Shown here: in pieces, positions 28,303-40,294 of the stretch
Position numbering within the stretch: position 1 is the first letter of the stretch
Layout of the letters: each line of letters starts with the position of its first letter
DNA from: Pseudomonas lopnurensis
GTDB taxonomy: Bacteria > Pseudomonadota > Gammaproteobacteria > Pseudomonadales > Pseudomonadaceae
Reading direction: 5' to 3'
Length of the DNA: 64,000 bases
Assembly: GCF_015070855.1 (NCBI RefSeq)
Contig: NZ_JADDIX010000072.1
Span: 1,879-65,878 of the forward strand
Position numbers and translations under genes: made by a program
Notes under the pieces: generated by a model
The model's input: only the letters and a program-made list of their open reading frames with translations
Told to the model about the DNA's origin: nothing
Databases searched by the model: none

Positions 28303-29922
28303 TTAGCCGAACAGATGCTGCTTGCGACGCAACCAGCGATAGCCGTAGCCGGCCAGGCGCAGGCGCAACGGATGGCCCTGGGGTTGCTCATAGTCGCTGT
28401 CGGCGAGCACGTCGAGCATGTCCTGCAGGTCCTCGTCGGCGATCTCCAGGGTCACCTCGTCGGGCGACAGGTTGGCCAGCATCAGCACGGTGGAGCCATC
28501 GTCGTGGCGGACGGCGAATACCGAGGGCTGGTCGACCCGCACGGGGCGGTGCCGGCCCTGGCCGATTTCCCTCAGGCCGATACGGGTTCGGATCATGTTG
28601 CCGGTCCGGGCCAGCAGCGAATCGCCGCGCAGCGTCTGTGCATAGACGTTGAGCCGTTCGTGGCTGAACGGCCCTTCATCGATCAGGGGCGCGACCAACA
28701 GGCCGGCCTCGGCGCAGGAAAAGCCGGCGTTGGGCTCGTTGGACCATTGCATCGGCGTGCGCACCGCCAGGCGCTCGGGGCGCGCCAGGTCGTCGCCCAT
28801 GCCGATCTCCTCGCCGTAGCGGATGATCGGCGTGCCGGGCAGGGAGAACAGCAGGGCATGGGCCATGGCCAGGCGCCGCTCATCGCCGTCGAGCATCGGC
28901 GCCAGGCGCCGGCGGATGCCGCGGTCGTAGGCGCGCATGTCCGGATCGGGAGCGAAGGCCTGCATCACCTCTTCGCGCTCCTGTTCGGTGAGCCGTTCCA
29001 GGTCCAGTTCGTCGTGGTTGCGCAGCCAGATGGCGTATTGCGAGCGCTCGGGTGGCTCCGGCTGGCGGCTCAGGGCGTCCATCAGCGGCTGCGCGTCGTT
29101 GCGTGCGAGGGCGAGGAAGAAATGGTTGTTGGCCCAGAAATTCAGCAGCAGGGTCAGCCGGTCGCCCTCGCCGAAGTAGTCGCGGTACTGCTCCGGCTCG
29201 ACGTCCACCTCGCCCAGCAGCACGGTTTCCGGCCGGCGCAGGGTGACGAAGTCGCGCATGTGCTCCAGCAGCCAGTAGCCCTCGGCGCTGTCGCCGTTGC
29301 CGGCCTGTTCGACCAGGTGCGAGGCGGCATCGACGCGAAAGCCGGAAACCCCGAGCCGCAGCCAGAACGCCATGATCCGTTCGATTTCCTCCACCACGCG
29401 CGGGTTGGCCAGGTTGAGGTCCGGCTCGTGGCTGTAGAACAGGTGCCGGTAGTACTGGCCGGCCTTGTCGTCCCAGGTCCAGACGCTGTCCTCGATGGTG
29501 GGGAAGATCGACTCGATGCTGTCGTCCGGTTCGTCCGCCCACAGGTAGTAGTCGCGGTACGGCGAATGGCGATCGCTGCGTGCCTGCTGGAACCAGCGGT
29601 GCTCGCGCGAGGTGTGCTGCACCACCAGCTCGACGATCACGTGCAGGCCGAGTTCCTCGGCCTTCTCCAGCAGGCTGACCACGTCGGCCAGGTCGCCGAA
29701 GCGCGGGTCGACCTGCAGGTGGTCGCTGACGTCGTAGCCGGCATCGAGGAACGGTGAACGATAGAAGGGCATCAGCCACACCGCCGTGGCGCCGAGACCG
29801 CGCACGTAGTCGAGGCGTTCGGCGACGCCGAGCAGGTCGCCGCAGCCGTCGGCGTTGCTGTCGCGAAACAGCGAGGGGTCGATCTGATAGATCACTGCAT
29901 TGCGATACCAGAGTGGGCGCAT
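28303..29922 (-). CDS. GH13 enzyme, trehalose-synthase-like
   Basis: 539 residues. (beta/alpha)8 glycoside hydrolase family 13: the nucleophile Asp in GFRVDAASHL, the acid/base Glu in LLGEVD and the third Asp in LRNHDELDLE are all present, as are VVQHTSREHRWF and PGTPIIRYGEEIGMGDD. The pattern RNHDEL...RGIRRRLAPML and RTPMQWS follows trehalose synthase (maltose to trehalose isomerisation) more than ordinary alpha-amylases, so TreS-type activity is the best guess. No maltokinase domain is attached. It starts 2 nt after the stop of the next GH13 gene, so both are cotranscribed. Confidence 0.75.
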   Translation of the reverse strand: MRPLWYRNAVIYQIDPSLFRDSNADGCGDLLGVAERLDYVRGLGATAVWLMPFYRSPFLDAGYDVSDHLQVDPRFGDLADVVSLLEKAEELGLHVIVELVVQHTSREHRWFQQARSDRHSPYRDYYLWADEPDDSIESIFPTIEDSVWTWDDKAGQYYRHLFYSHEPDLNLANPRVVEEIERIMAFWLRLGVSGFRVDAASHLVEQAGNGDSAEGYWLLEHMRDFVTLRRPETVLLGEVDVEPEQYRDYFGEGDRLTLLLNFWANNHFFLALARNDAQPLMDALSRQPEPPERSQYAIWLRNHDELDLERLTEQEREEVMQAFAPDPDMRAYDRGIRRRLAPMLDGDERRLAMAHALLFSLPGTPIIRYGEEIGMGDDLARPERLAVRTPMQWSNEPNAGFSCAEAGLLVAPLIDEGPFSHERLNVYAQTLRGDSLLARTGNMIRTRIGLREIGQGRHRPVRVDQPSVFAVRHDDGSTVLMLANLSPDEVTLEIADEDLQDMLDVLADSDYEQPQGHPLRLRLAGYGYRWLRRKQHLFG

Positions 29923-29924
29923 CT

Positions 29925-31457
29925 TCAGTTTTCCTTCGGACAGAGGAGCACGGCCTGGCCGGGAGCCAGTTCACCGGAGTAGGGCCGGTCTTCGCCCTGG
30001 CCGTCACTGGCGACCTGGACCTGCCAGGCGCCGTTGAGCGGGCAGGCGTGGGCCTGGTCGACGAAATTGATGCAGACGATGCGCACGTCGTCGCCCAGCT
30101 CGCGGCGATAGGCGAGCACTTGCGGATGCGACGGCAGCTCTTCCCAGCGGCCGTGGCGCAGGGCGGGGCTGGCCTTGCGCGCGGCGATCAGCCGGCGATA
30201 GAGGGCGAAGGTGGAGCCGACGGCCCGATACTGGCGTTCGGCGGCCCGCTCGTCGGCGTCGGGCGCGAACGGCAGCCATGGCGTGTCGCCCCAGCCATGC
30301 GGCGGTTCGGCGAGCCAGGGCAGCGGTGCGCGGCAGCCGTCACGGCCGCCGGGATCGACCTGGTCGTCCGGGGTGATCACGGCGTCCTCCAGGCCCAGTT
30401 CTTCGCCCTGGTAGAGGAACGGCGTGCCGCGCAGGGTCATCAGCAGGACGGCGGCGGCATGGGCGCTGCGCAGCGAGCCCTGATAGCGGCTGCGCTGGCG
30501 GCGGTTGTCATGGTTGGACAGCACCCAGGTCGGCCAGGCACCGGCCGGCTCCAGCAACTGCTCGACGTCGCGGATGCAGGTGCGGAACATCACCGGGTCC
30601 CAAGGCGCGTCCAGCGGGGTGAAGTTGAACGACATGTGCAGCTCGTCGCCGGCGCCGTAGTACTGCAGGATGCGTTCGGTGGAACGGATGTTCACCTCGC
30701 CCACCAGCACACGGTTGCCGGGGTAGCTGTCGACGAGCTTGCGGATGCCGCGCAGCACTTCGTGGCTGTAGGGCTGGTCGTTGAAGTCGGCCAGCGGCTC
30801 GCCGGCCAGGCAGCGTTGGTCGTCGGCAAAGCTCGGGTCCTTGCCGGTGCAGTGGATGACGTCGATGCGAAAGCCGTCGACGCCGCGCTCGAGCCAGAAG
30901 CGCAGCACGCCGTGCATCGCCTCGATCACCTCCGGGTTGCGCCAGTTCAGGTCCGGTTGCTGCGGCAGGAACAGGTGCAGGTAGTACTGCTGGGTGTGCT
31001 CGTCCCAGGTCCAGGCACTGCCGGCGTTGAGCTGGGCGCGCCAGTTGTTCGGCTGGTCGCGCCAGATGTACCAGTCGCGCTTGGGATTGTCCCGCGCGCT
31101 GCGCGACTCGATGAACCAGGGGTGCTGGTCCGACGTATGGTTGGGCACGAAGTCCAGCAGCACGCGGATGCAGCGGGCGTGGGCCTCGGCGATCAGCCGG
31201 TCGATGTCGGCCAGCGAGCCGAACAGCGGATCGATGTCGCAGTAGTCGCTGATGTCGTAGCCGGCGTCGATCATCGGCGAGCGGAACACCGGCGACAGCC
31301 ACAGCGCATCGACGCCCAACTGCTGGAGATGATCGAGGTGGCGCAGCACGCCTTCGAGGTCGCCGACGCCGTCGCCATTGCTGTCGGCGAACGAGCGTGG
31401 GTAGATCTGGTAGACGGTGGCACCTTTCCACCATGGCAGTTGGGTTGGTTCGCTCAT
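29925..31457 (-). CDS. GH13 alpha-glucosidase
   Basis: 510 residues from the ATG at 31457, which follows GGGAG. Family-13 catalytic residues are in GVDGFRIDVIH (nucleophile Asp), LVGEVN (Glu) and LSNHDNRR (Asp). YPRSFADSNGDGVGDLEG is the oligo-1,6-/alpha-glucosidase type opening, and LRGTPFLYQGEELGLED follows. No signal peptide is visible, so it should act on imported maltose, maltodextrins or sucrose-type sugars in the cytoplasm. Paired with the trehalose-synthase-like gene; together they could turn maltodextrins into glucose and trehalose. Confidence 0.85.
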   Translation of the reverse strand: MSEPTQLPWWKGATVYQIYPRSFADSNGDGVGDLEGVLRHLDHLQQLGVDALWLSPVFRSPMIDAGYDISDYCDIDPLFGSLADIDRLIAEAHARCIRVLLDFVPNHTSDQHPWFIESRSARDNPKRDWYIWRDQPNNWRAQLNAGSAWTWDEHTQQYYLHLFLPQQPDLNWRNPEVIEAMHGVLRFWLERGVDGFRIDVIHCTGKDPSFADDQRCLAGEPLADFNDQPYSHEVLRGIRKLVDSYPGNRVLVGEVNIRSTERILQYYGAGDELHMSFNFTPLDAPWDPVMFRTCIRDVEQLLEPAGAWPTWVLSNHDNRRQRSRYQGSLRSAHAAAVLLMTLRGTPFLYQGEELGLEDAVITPDDQVDPGGRDGCRAPLPWLAEPPHGWGDTPWLPFAPDADERAAERQYRAVGSTFALYRRLIAARKASPALRHGRWEELPSHPQVLAYRRELGDDVRIVCINFVDQAHACPLNGAWQVQVASDGQGEDRPYSGELAPGQAVLLCPKEN

Positions 31458-31751
31458 GCTCGGCTCCCGGTCGGTTCTGGCTGGTCGTGGGCGACACCCC
31501 GTGCAGTTTACGACTGACGCGAGGCGTTCGGGTTCGCCGTTTTCGCTCACTCTGCGCCAACCCTCTGCGAGAAGCGCTCCGCCAGCGAAACGTCCGGATG
31601 CGTAGACAGAAAATGGGCTTCATGCGATCGCTCTGCCATCCGACCCGTATCAATCCGGCCGGCGGTGCATGCGTCAGACTGAACACGGGCGGCGATACTC
31701 CGCCTAAGCTAAGGCCTACTGCCTTTTCACTCACCCCTTCCGGAGAACGCC

Positions 31752-32765
31752 ATGCTGCGTATTGCCATCAATGGGTACGGCCGTATCGGCCGTACCGTCC
31801 TGCGCGCGCTGTTCGAACGTGGGCTGGACAACCAGATCCACATCGAAGCCATCAACGACCTCAGCGAGACCGCCACCATGGCGCACCTGACCCGCTTCGA
31901 TTCGACCTTCGGTCGTTTCCATGGCCAGGTCGACGTGCACGACGACATCCTGCAGATCCGTGGGCAGTCGATCCGCCTGCTCTGCGAGCGCGACGCCAGC
32001 AAGTTGCCGTGGAAGGAGCTGGGCGTGGACGTGGTGCTGGAGTGCTCGGGCAAGTTCAAGAAGCGCGAACTGGCCGAGCAGCATCTGCAGGCCGGCGCCG
32101 CGCGGGTATTCGCTTCGCATCCGCTGGACGGGGCCGACCTGACCGTGGTCTACGGCGTCAATCATGAGCTGCTCGGCAGTCAGCGGGTGATCTCCAATGC
32201 TTCCTGCACCACCAATTGCCTGGCGCCGCTGGCCAAGGTGCTGCATCAGGCGGTCGGCATCCGCCAGGGGCTGCTCAATACCGTGCACTCTTATACCAAC
32301 GACCAGAGCCTGCTGGACAAGGCGCACAAGGATCTCTATCGCGCTCGCGCGGCGGCACTGTCGATGATCCCCTCGACCACTGGCGCGGCCAAGGCCATCG
32401 GTCTGGTGCTGCCAGAGCTGGCCGGGCGTCTGGACGGGCTGTCGGTGCGCGTGCCGACGCCGAACGTTTCGCTGGTGGACCTGACCTTCACCGCCGAGCG
32501 GCCGCCGGCCAGCGTCGAGGCGCTCAACCAGATGCTCCGCGAAGGCGCGCGGCAGATGCCGACCGGCGTCATGGAGTGCAACGAACTGCCGCTGGTCTCC
32601 AGCGATTTCAATGGCTATCCGATCTCCTGCGTCGCCGATCTCAACCATACCCGCGTGCAGGGCGATCTGGTCAAGGTGCTGGCCTGGTACGACAACGAGT
32701 GGGCCTTCTCCCACCGCATGCTCGACGTACTGCTGAGCTGGGATGCACTGCACTCGGCCGGATGA
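31752..32765 (+). CDS. Type I glyceraldehyde-3-phosphate dehydrogenase
   Basis: 337 residues. NAD-binding INGYGRIGRTVLRALFERG at the N-terminus, catalytic Cys in SNASCTTNCLAPLAKVLH near residue 155, catalytic His in TVHSYTNDQSLLDKAHKDL and the anion site IPSTTGAAKAIG. The HSYTNDQ segment favours GAPDH over erythrose-4-phosphate dehydrogenase, though the two are close. It is divergent from the GH13 pair over 294 bp and overlaps the next gene by ATGA. Pseudomonads often have several gap genes; which one this is cannot be told here. Confidence 0.86.
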   Translation: MLRIAINGYGRIGRTVLRALFERGLDNQIHIEAINDLSETATMAHLTRFDSTFGRFHGQVDVHDDILQIRGQSIRLLCERDASKLPWKELGVDVVLECSGKFKKRELAEQHLQAGAARVFASHPLDGADLTVVYGVNHELLGSQRVISNASCTTNCLAPLAKVLHQAVGIRQGLLNTVHSYTNDQSLLDKAHKDLYRARAAALSMIPSTTGAAKAIGLVLPELAGRLDGLSVRVPTPNVSLVDLTFTAERPPASVEALNQMLREGARQMPTGVMECNELPLVSSDFNGYPISCVADLNHTRVQGDLVKVLAWYDNEWAFSHRMLDVLLSWDALHSAG

Positions 32766-33382
32766 GCGCGACCGCCGGGCCCGGCGCGGACACGGGACTA
32801 TGGGGGCTGAGCCTCGCGCAGTTTCGCGAGGGCATTGCCAACCGCGCGACGCCGGGCTGCGGCGCGGCGGCCGCGGTGGCCGCGGATTTCGGCCTGGCGC
32901 TGGTGGTCAAGGCGTTGCGGGTCAGCGCGGACCGCGAAGGCAACGGCGAGCGCACCGAGCTGCTGCGTGATGCCCGAGCATTGCTGGGGCGGCCGGGTGC
33001 CTTTGCCGACGACGACGTGCAGGCCTTCAGTGGGTACCTGCAGGCCGGTCGCGATGGACCGGAGCAACTGCAGGCCGCCTCGCGCCAGGCCTGTGCCGTG
33101 CCGCTGGCCACTGCGCATGCCTGCGTCGAGGCGCTGATGATCGCCGAGCGCGCCTGGCCGCAGGTGCTGCCGATGCTGCGCTGCGATGTGCAGGCTGGCG
33201 TGCTGCTGATCGGCGCCGCCGCCGCGGCGGTGCTGCTCAATGTCGACGCCGATCTCGGCGGGCTGGATGATCCTGCCGCCCGTGCCGAGGTGCGCGCGGC
33301 GCGCCAGCGCTTGCAGGGCCAGGTTGACCGGCGGCTCGCCCGGTTGGCGGAGCTGGCGCAAGGCGCGGCTCGGCATTGCTGA
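32762..33382 (+). CDS. Formimidotetrahydrofolate cyclodeaminase-like protein
   Basis: 206 residues, mostly helical, matching the cyclodeaminase (FTCD C-terminal) family: LSLAQFREGIANRATPGCGAAAAVAADFG near the start corresponds to the TPGGGS region, with Cys-Gly-Ala replacing the usual Gly-Gly-Ser. The family releases ammonia from 5-formimino-THF. No formiminotransferase or histidine-degradation gene is nearby. Its ATG overlaps the gap stop by 4 nt (ATGA), so it is translationally coupled to a glycolytic gene, which is odd for a folate enzyme. Confidence 0.7.
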   Translation: MSATAGPGADTGLWGLSLAQFREGIANRATPGCGAAAAVAADFGLALVVKALRVSADREGNGERTELLRDARALLGRPGAFADDDVQAFSGYLQAGRDGPEQLQAASRQACAVPLATAHACVEALMIAERAWPQVLPMLRCDVQAGVLLIGAAAAAVLLNVDADLGGLDDPAARAEVRAARQRLQGQVDRRLARLAELAQGAARHC

Positions 33383-33463
33383 AAACCTTCGTTCGGTCGC
33401 GAGAGCCCTGTCCGTGCCGCCTGGCGCACGGTACGCCTGAGCTGAATCGGTGATTGCGTTCAT

Positions 33464-33480
33464 TGAGACGAAAAGTCTCG
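33464..33480. promoter_or_regulatory. Candidate operator 1, TGAGAC-N5-GTCTCG
   Basis: Inverted repeat with 5-nt centre, 24 bp upstream of a TATACT -10 box at 33504-33509. The same half-site is repeated at 33532. IclR-family operators often have this form (TGAAAC-N5-GTTTCA type), and an IclR gene ends the cluster at 36477. Confidence 0.6.
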
Positions 33481-33531
33481 ATTTGTGGTTGACGCGGGCC
33501 GTCTATACTTTCTACTCTTCGGAAACGATAG

Positions 33532-33548
33532 TGAGACTACAGGTCTCA
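33532..33548. promoter_or_regulatory. Candidate operator 2, perfect TGAGAC-N5-GTCTCA
   Basis: Perfect 6+6 palindrome, 68 bp centre to centre from operator 1 and about 22 bp past the -10 box, ahead of the Fe-alcohol dehydrogenase start. The two copies flank the promoter, a geometry that suits repression by a regulator binding both. Confidence 0.65.
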
Positions 33549-33598
33549 AAATAAGAAAGCTGCCGTGCCACAGGCAGCCTTACTCGGAGAGTGCTCCC

Positions 33599-34765
33599 AT
33601 GAGTCATCGCATCGTTCTGCCGCGCCTGATGGAAGTCGGCGCCGGCGCCAGCCAGCAACTCGCCCGCGTGCTGAAGGAATTGGGTTGCAGCCGCCCGCTG
33701 ATCGTCACCGACCGCATGATGGTCGAACTGGGCTACGTCGCCCGCATTGCCGGACAACTGGAGGAGGCCGGCATCGCCAGCCAGTGCTTCGCCGATACCC
33801 TGCCCGAACCCACCGCCGCGTCGATTCATGCCGGCGTCGAGATGGTCCGCGAGGGCGACTTCGACTCCATCGTCGCCCTCGGCGGCGGCAGTCCGATCGA
33901 CTCGGCCAAGGCCATCGGCATCCTCGGCAAGTTCGGCGGCGAGATGCGCGACTACCGCTTCCCGCGCGACGTCAGCGAGGCCGGCCTGCCGCTGGTCGCC
34001 ATCCCCACCACGGCCGGCACCGGCTCGGAGGCGACCCGCTTCACCATCATCACCGACGAGACCAGCGACGAGAAAATGCTCTGCGCCGGCCTCGGCTTCA
34101 TGCCCATCGCCGCGCTGATCGACTACGAGCTGACCCTGTCGCTGCCAGCGCGCGTCACCGCCGACACCGGCATCGACGCCCTGACCCATGCCATCGAGGC
34201 CTATGTCAGCCGCAAGGCCAGCCTCTACAGCGACGCCCAGGCGCTGGAGGCCATGCGCCTGCTCGGGCCCAACCTGCGCAAAGCGTTCCACGAGCCGGGC
34301 AACCGCGCGGCACGCGAGGCGATGATGCTCGGCTCGAACCTGGCCGGCATCGCCTTCTCCAACGCCTCGGTGGCGCTGGTGCACGGCATGAGCCGGCCGA
34401 TCGGCGCCTTCTTCCATGTGCCGCACGGCCTGTCCAACGCCATGCTGCTGCCGGCGATCACCGCATTCTCCATTCCCGCCGCGGCCGAGCGCTACGCCGA
34501 CTGCGCCCGGGCCATGGGCGTCGCCGCCGAAGGCGACAGTGTCGAGGCAGCGAACGACAAGCTGCTGACCGAGCTGCGCGCCTTGAACACGGAGCTCAAG
34601 GTACCGAGCCCCGCGCAGTTCGGCATTGAACGCGCGCGCTTCTTCGAGCTGCGCGAAACCATGGCCCGTCAGGCCCTGGCCTCGGGCTCGCCGGGCAACA
34701 ACCCGCGCGTGCCCACGGAAGCGGAAATCATCGACCTCTACGAAACCGTCTGGAACCAGGAGTGA
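33599..34765 (+). CDS. Iron-containing alcohol dehydrogenase
   Basis: 388 residues. NAD site LGGGSPIDSAKA near residues 96-107; metal ligands are in DTGIDALTHAIEA (Asp, His) and VHGMSRPIGAFFHVPHGLSN (two His). A GGAGAG site precedes the ATG at 33599. It is 4 nt upstream of the semialdehyde dehydrogenase gene, so the two act in sequence. The likeliest reading is oxidation of a hydroxyacid or alcohol, for instance 3-hydroxypropionate, to a semialdehyde, but other alcohols are possible. Confidence 0.9.
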   Translation: MSHRIVLPRLMEVGAGASQQLARVLKELGCSRPLIVTDRMMVELGYVARIAGQLEEAGIASQCFADTLPEPTAASIHAGVEMVREGDFDSIVALGGGSPIDSAKAIGILGKFGGEMRDYRFPRDVSEAGLPLVAIPTTAGTGSEATRFTIITDETSDEKMLCAGLGFMPIAALIDYELTLSLPARVTADTGIDALTHAIEAYVSRKASLYSDAQALEAMRLLGPNLRKAFHEPGNRAAREAMMLGSNLAGIAFSNASVALVHGMSRPIGAFFHVPHGLSNAMLLPAITAFSIPAAAERYADCARAMGVAAEGDSVEAANDKLLTELRALNTELKVPSPAQFGIERARFFELRETMARQALASGSPGNNPRVPTEAEIIDLYETVWNQE

Positions 34766-34769
34766 CCCC

Positions 34770-36272
<1,503 letters not shown>

Positions 36273-36305
36273 GTCCCGGCGTTCCCACCGGACCGACCTC
36301 GTTCC

Positions 36306-36385
36306 GTAGGGTGGGCTTCAGCCCACCAAGGGGCGCCCACCCCATGGCTTGGCGGCTGTGCTGTGAGGGTGGGCTTCAGCCCACC
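36306..36385. repeat. Two copies of an 18-bp palindrome GGTGGGCTTCAGCCCACC
   Basis: Perfect copies at 36310-36327 and 36368-36385 in direct orientation with 40 bp between. The first is preceded by GTAGG. Same hairpin type as the element at 729. Lies between mmsA and the IclR gene, where it could end the mmsA transcript. Confidence 0.8.
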
Positions 36386-36476
36386 AGTGCGGCAGCGGTC
36401 CAGCCGGTCTCATGCCGCCAGCGATACACTGTGACTTTCCGCAAGCCGCTCTTATCCATCAACGACAAGGCAGACG

Positions 36477-37265
36477 ATGCGCAGCACTCCTCGCGAAAAG
36501 GGCTCCTCCATCACCCGCGTGCTGGAAATCATCGAGGCGGTGGCCGCGGCGAAGGAGCCGCTCAGCCCGACCGCCCTGGCCGAGCGCCTGGACATTCCCA
36601 AGGCCAGCGCACACCGGCTGGTGCAGACGCTGGAAAAGGAGGGCTTCCTGCAGTTCGGCTTGCGCGGCGGTCTGCTGCCCGGCGAGCGGCTGCACGCCAC
36701 GGCGCTGAACATCCTGCGCAGCAGCCGACACAAGGCCCTGCGCCAGGCGATCCTGCGCCAGCTGTCCGAGGCCATCGGCGAAACCTGTGGTCTGGCGATT
36801 CCGGACGGGCTGGACATGCTCTATTTCGACCGGGTGCAGACCAACTGGCCGCTGCAGATCAATCTGGCCATCGGCAGCCATACGCCGCTCTGGTGCACGG
36901 CCAGCGGCAAGCTCTACCTTGCCTCGCTGCCTCCGGAACAGCTGGAGCGGGTGCTGCCGCGCCTGTCGATCCAGCGTCTGGCGCGCAATACCCTGACTGA
37001 CCTCGGCGCGCTGCGCGACGACCTCGCGCGGGTACGCGAAGAGGCGCTGGGCACCGACACGGAAGAATTCATCGACGGCATGGTCGCCTGTGCGGTGCCG
37101 GTGCGCGACGCGCGCGGAGAACTGCTGGCCTGCCTGTTCAGCCATGCGCCGGTGATCCGCTGCTCGATGGCGCAGTTGCTCGAATTCGTGCCGCAGATGC
37201 GCGCGGCGGCCAGGGAGCTGGAGGCGGTGCTCGGCAGCGCGGCGCCGCTGGACGGGCCACGCTGA
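36477..37265 (+). CDS. IclR-family transcriptional regulator
   Basis: 262 residues. N-terminal winged helix (LSPTALAERLDIPKASAHRLVQTLEKEGFL) and C-terminal IclR effector domain ending near RCSMAQLLEFVPQMRAAARELE. IclR proteins bind palindromic operators and small carboxylates. It is on the same strand 204 bp after mmsA and is the natural candidate to bind the TGAGAC palindromes at 33464 and 33532. Whether it represses or activates cannot be told from sequence. Confidence 0.9.
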   Translation: MRSTPREKGSSITRVLEIIEAVAAAKEPLSPTALAERLDIPKASAHRLVQTLEKEGFLQFGLRGGLLPGERLHATALNILRSSRHKALRQAILRQLSEAIGETCGLAIPDGLDMLYFDRVQTNWPLQINLAIGSHTPLWCTASGKLYLASLPPEQLERVLPRLSIQRLARNTLTDLGALRDDLARVREEALGTDTEEFIDGMVACAVPVRDARGELLACLFSHAPVIRCSMAQLLEFVPQMRAAARELEAVLGSAAPLDGPR

Positions 37266-37278
37266 GAGCAGCTCTGGG

Positions 37279-37896
37279 TCAGATCACGTAGAACAGAATC
37301 GCGATGAAATGCAGCAGGCTGCCGGCCATCACGAACAGGTGCCAGATGCCGTGCCAGTGACGGAAGCGGTCGTCGAAGACGAAGAACAGGATGCCAACCG
37401 TATAACAGATGCCGCCGGCCAGCAGCCAGGCGAAGCCGGCGCCACCCAATGCAGCCAGTAGTGGCTTGACCGCCACCAGCACGATCCAGCCCATCACCGC
37501 ATAGATCACCAGTGACAGCACGCGTGCTTCCGAGCGCGGCTTGATCTCCTGCAGCATGCCGATCACCGCCAGGCTCCAGACGATGCCGAACAGCGTCCAG
37601 CCCCAGGCGCCGTTCAGCGTCACCAGGCAGAACGGCGTGTAGCTGCCGGCGATCAACAGGTAGATCGACAGATGATCGAGCTTGCGCATGACCAACTTGG
37701 TTCGCCCGCGCAGGCTGTGATAGAGCGTGGAGATGCTGTAGAGCAGGATCAGGCTGAGGCCGTAGATCGCCACGCTGACGATCTTCAGCACCGCGCCGTC
37801 GAGCGCGGCGAGCACCAGCAGCCAGATGGCGCCCAGGCACGCCAGCACGGCACCGACCAGGTGCGTCCAGGCATTGAAGCGTTCGCCGTGATACAT
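37279..37896 (-). CDS. trhA: Hemolysin III/TrhA-family membrane protein
   Basis: 205 residues with about seven membrane segments. Family features: HLVGAVLACLGAIWL, STLYHSLRG with the conserved Ser and His, LDHLSIYLLIAGSYTPF with Asp and His, and the C-terminal WHGIWHLFVMAGSLLHF with two His, which together bind a metal in the PAQR/HlyIII superfamily. The E. coli relative affects membrane energetics; a lytic role is doubtful. The ATG at 37896 follows GGGAGG. It is convergent with the IclR gene, 13 nt apart. Confidence 0.88.
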   Translation of the reverse strand: MYHGERFNAWTHLVGAVLACLGAIWLLVLAALDGAVLKIVSVAIYGLSLILLYSISTLYHSLRGRTKLVMRKLDHLSIYLLIAGSYTPFCLVTLNGAWGWTLFGIVWSLAVIGMLQEIKPRSEARVLSLVIYAVMGWIVLVAVKPLLAALGGAGFAWLLAGGICYTVGILFFVFDDRFRHWHGIWHLFVMAGSLLHFIAILFYVI

Positions 37897-37982
37897 CGAG
37901 TCCCTCCCGAACATGCGATCAGTCAAGCATGCCGCGCTTGGGCTGCGGGATACAAACAGACCGCTGATTGAAGGTTTCAGGC

Positions 37983-38051
37983 GTAGGGCGGGTTGCAACC
38001 CGCCGAGTGGGGCAGGCATCTCGCACGCCTGGCGGGTTTCACCCGCCCTAC
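37983..38051. repeat. Two-hairpin REP-like element, variant A, copy 1
   Basis: GTAGGGCGGGTTGCAACCCG at the left and GGCGGGTTTCACCCGCCCTAC at the right form two hairpins and matching outer ends. Near-identical copies are at 52365-52432 and 60826-60895. It lies between the trhA start and the rep stop. Confidence 0.88.
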
Positions 38052-38075
38052 GTTTCCCCCAGCCTCCAGCTGCCT

Positions 38076-40085
<2,010 letters not shown>

Positions 40086-40294
40086 GTCGTTCAGGTCGTT
40101 CGAAGCGGGGGCGGGAGTTTAACAGGCTGGTCGCCTTTGCCGGTCGGCCATCGATCAAGAAACCGCCGATCGTCGCCTGTGGGCCCGTTAGTCTTGTCGG
40201 CGCGTTGCAGGATGCGATTATCCACGCGCATAGGGATATGTTGAACCATGGGGGCGTAACACACGCCTCGAACATATCGAGTTCCGGAGGCTGT

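Noticed and set aside
31752-32765. Erythrose-4-phosphate dehydrogenase (Epd)
   Set aside because: The HSYTNDQ and IPSTTGAAKAIG segments follow GAPDH; Epd usually has HSAMHDQQV and a Thr-Lys in the second. Kept as a minor alternative only.
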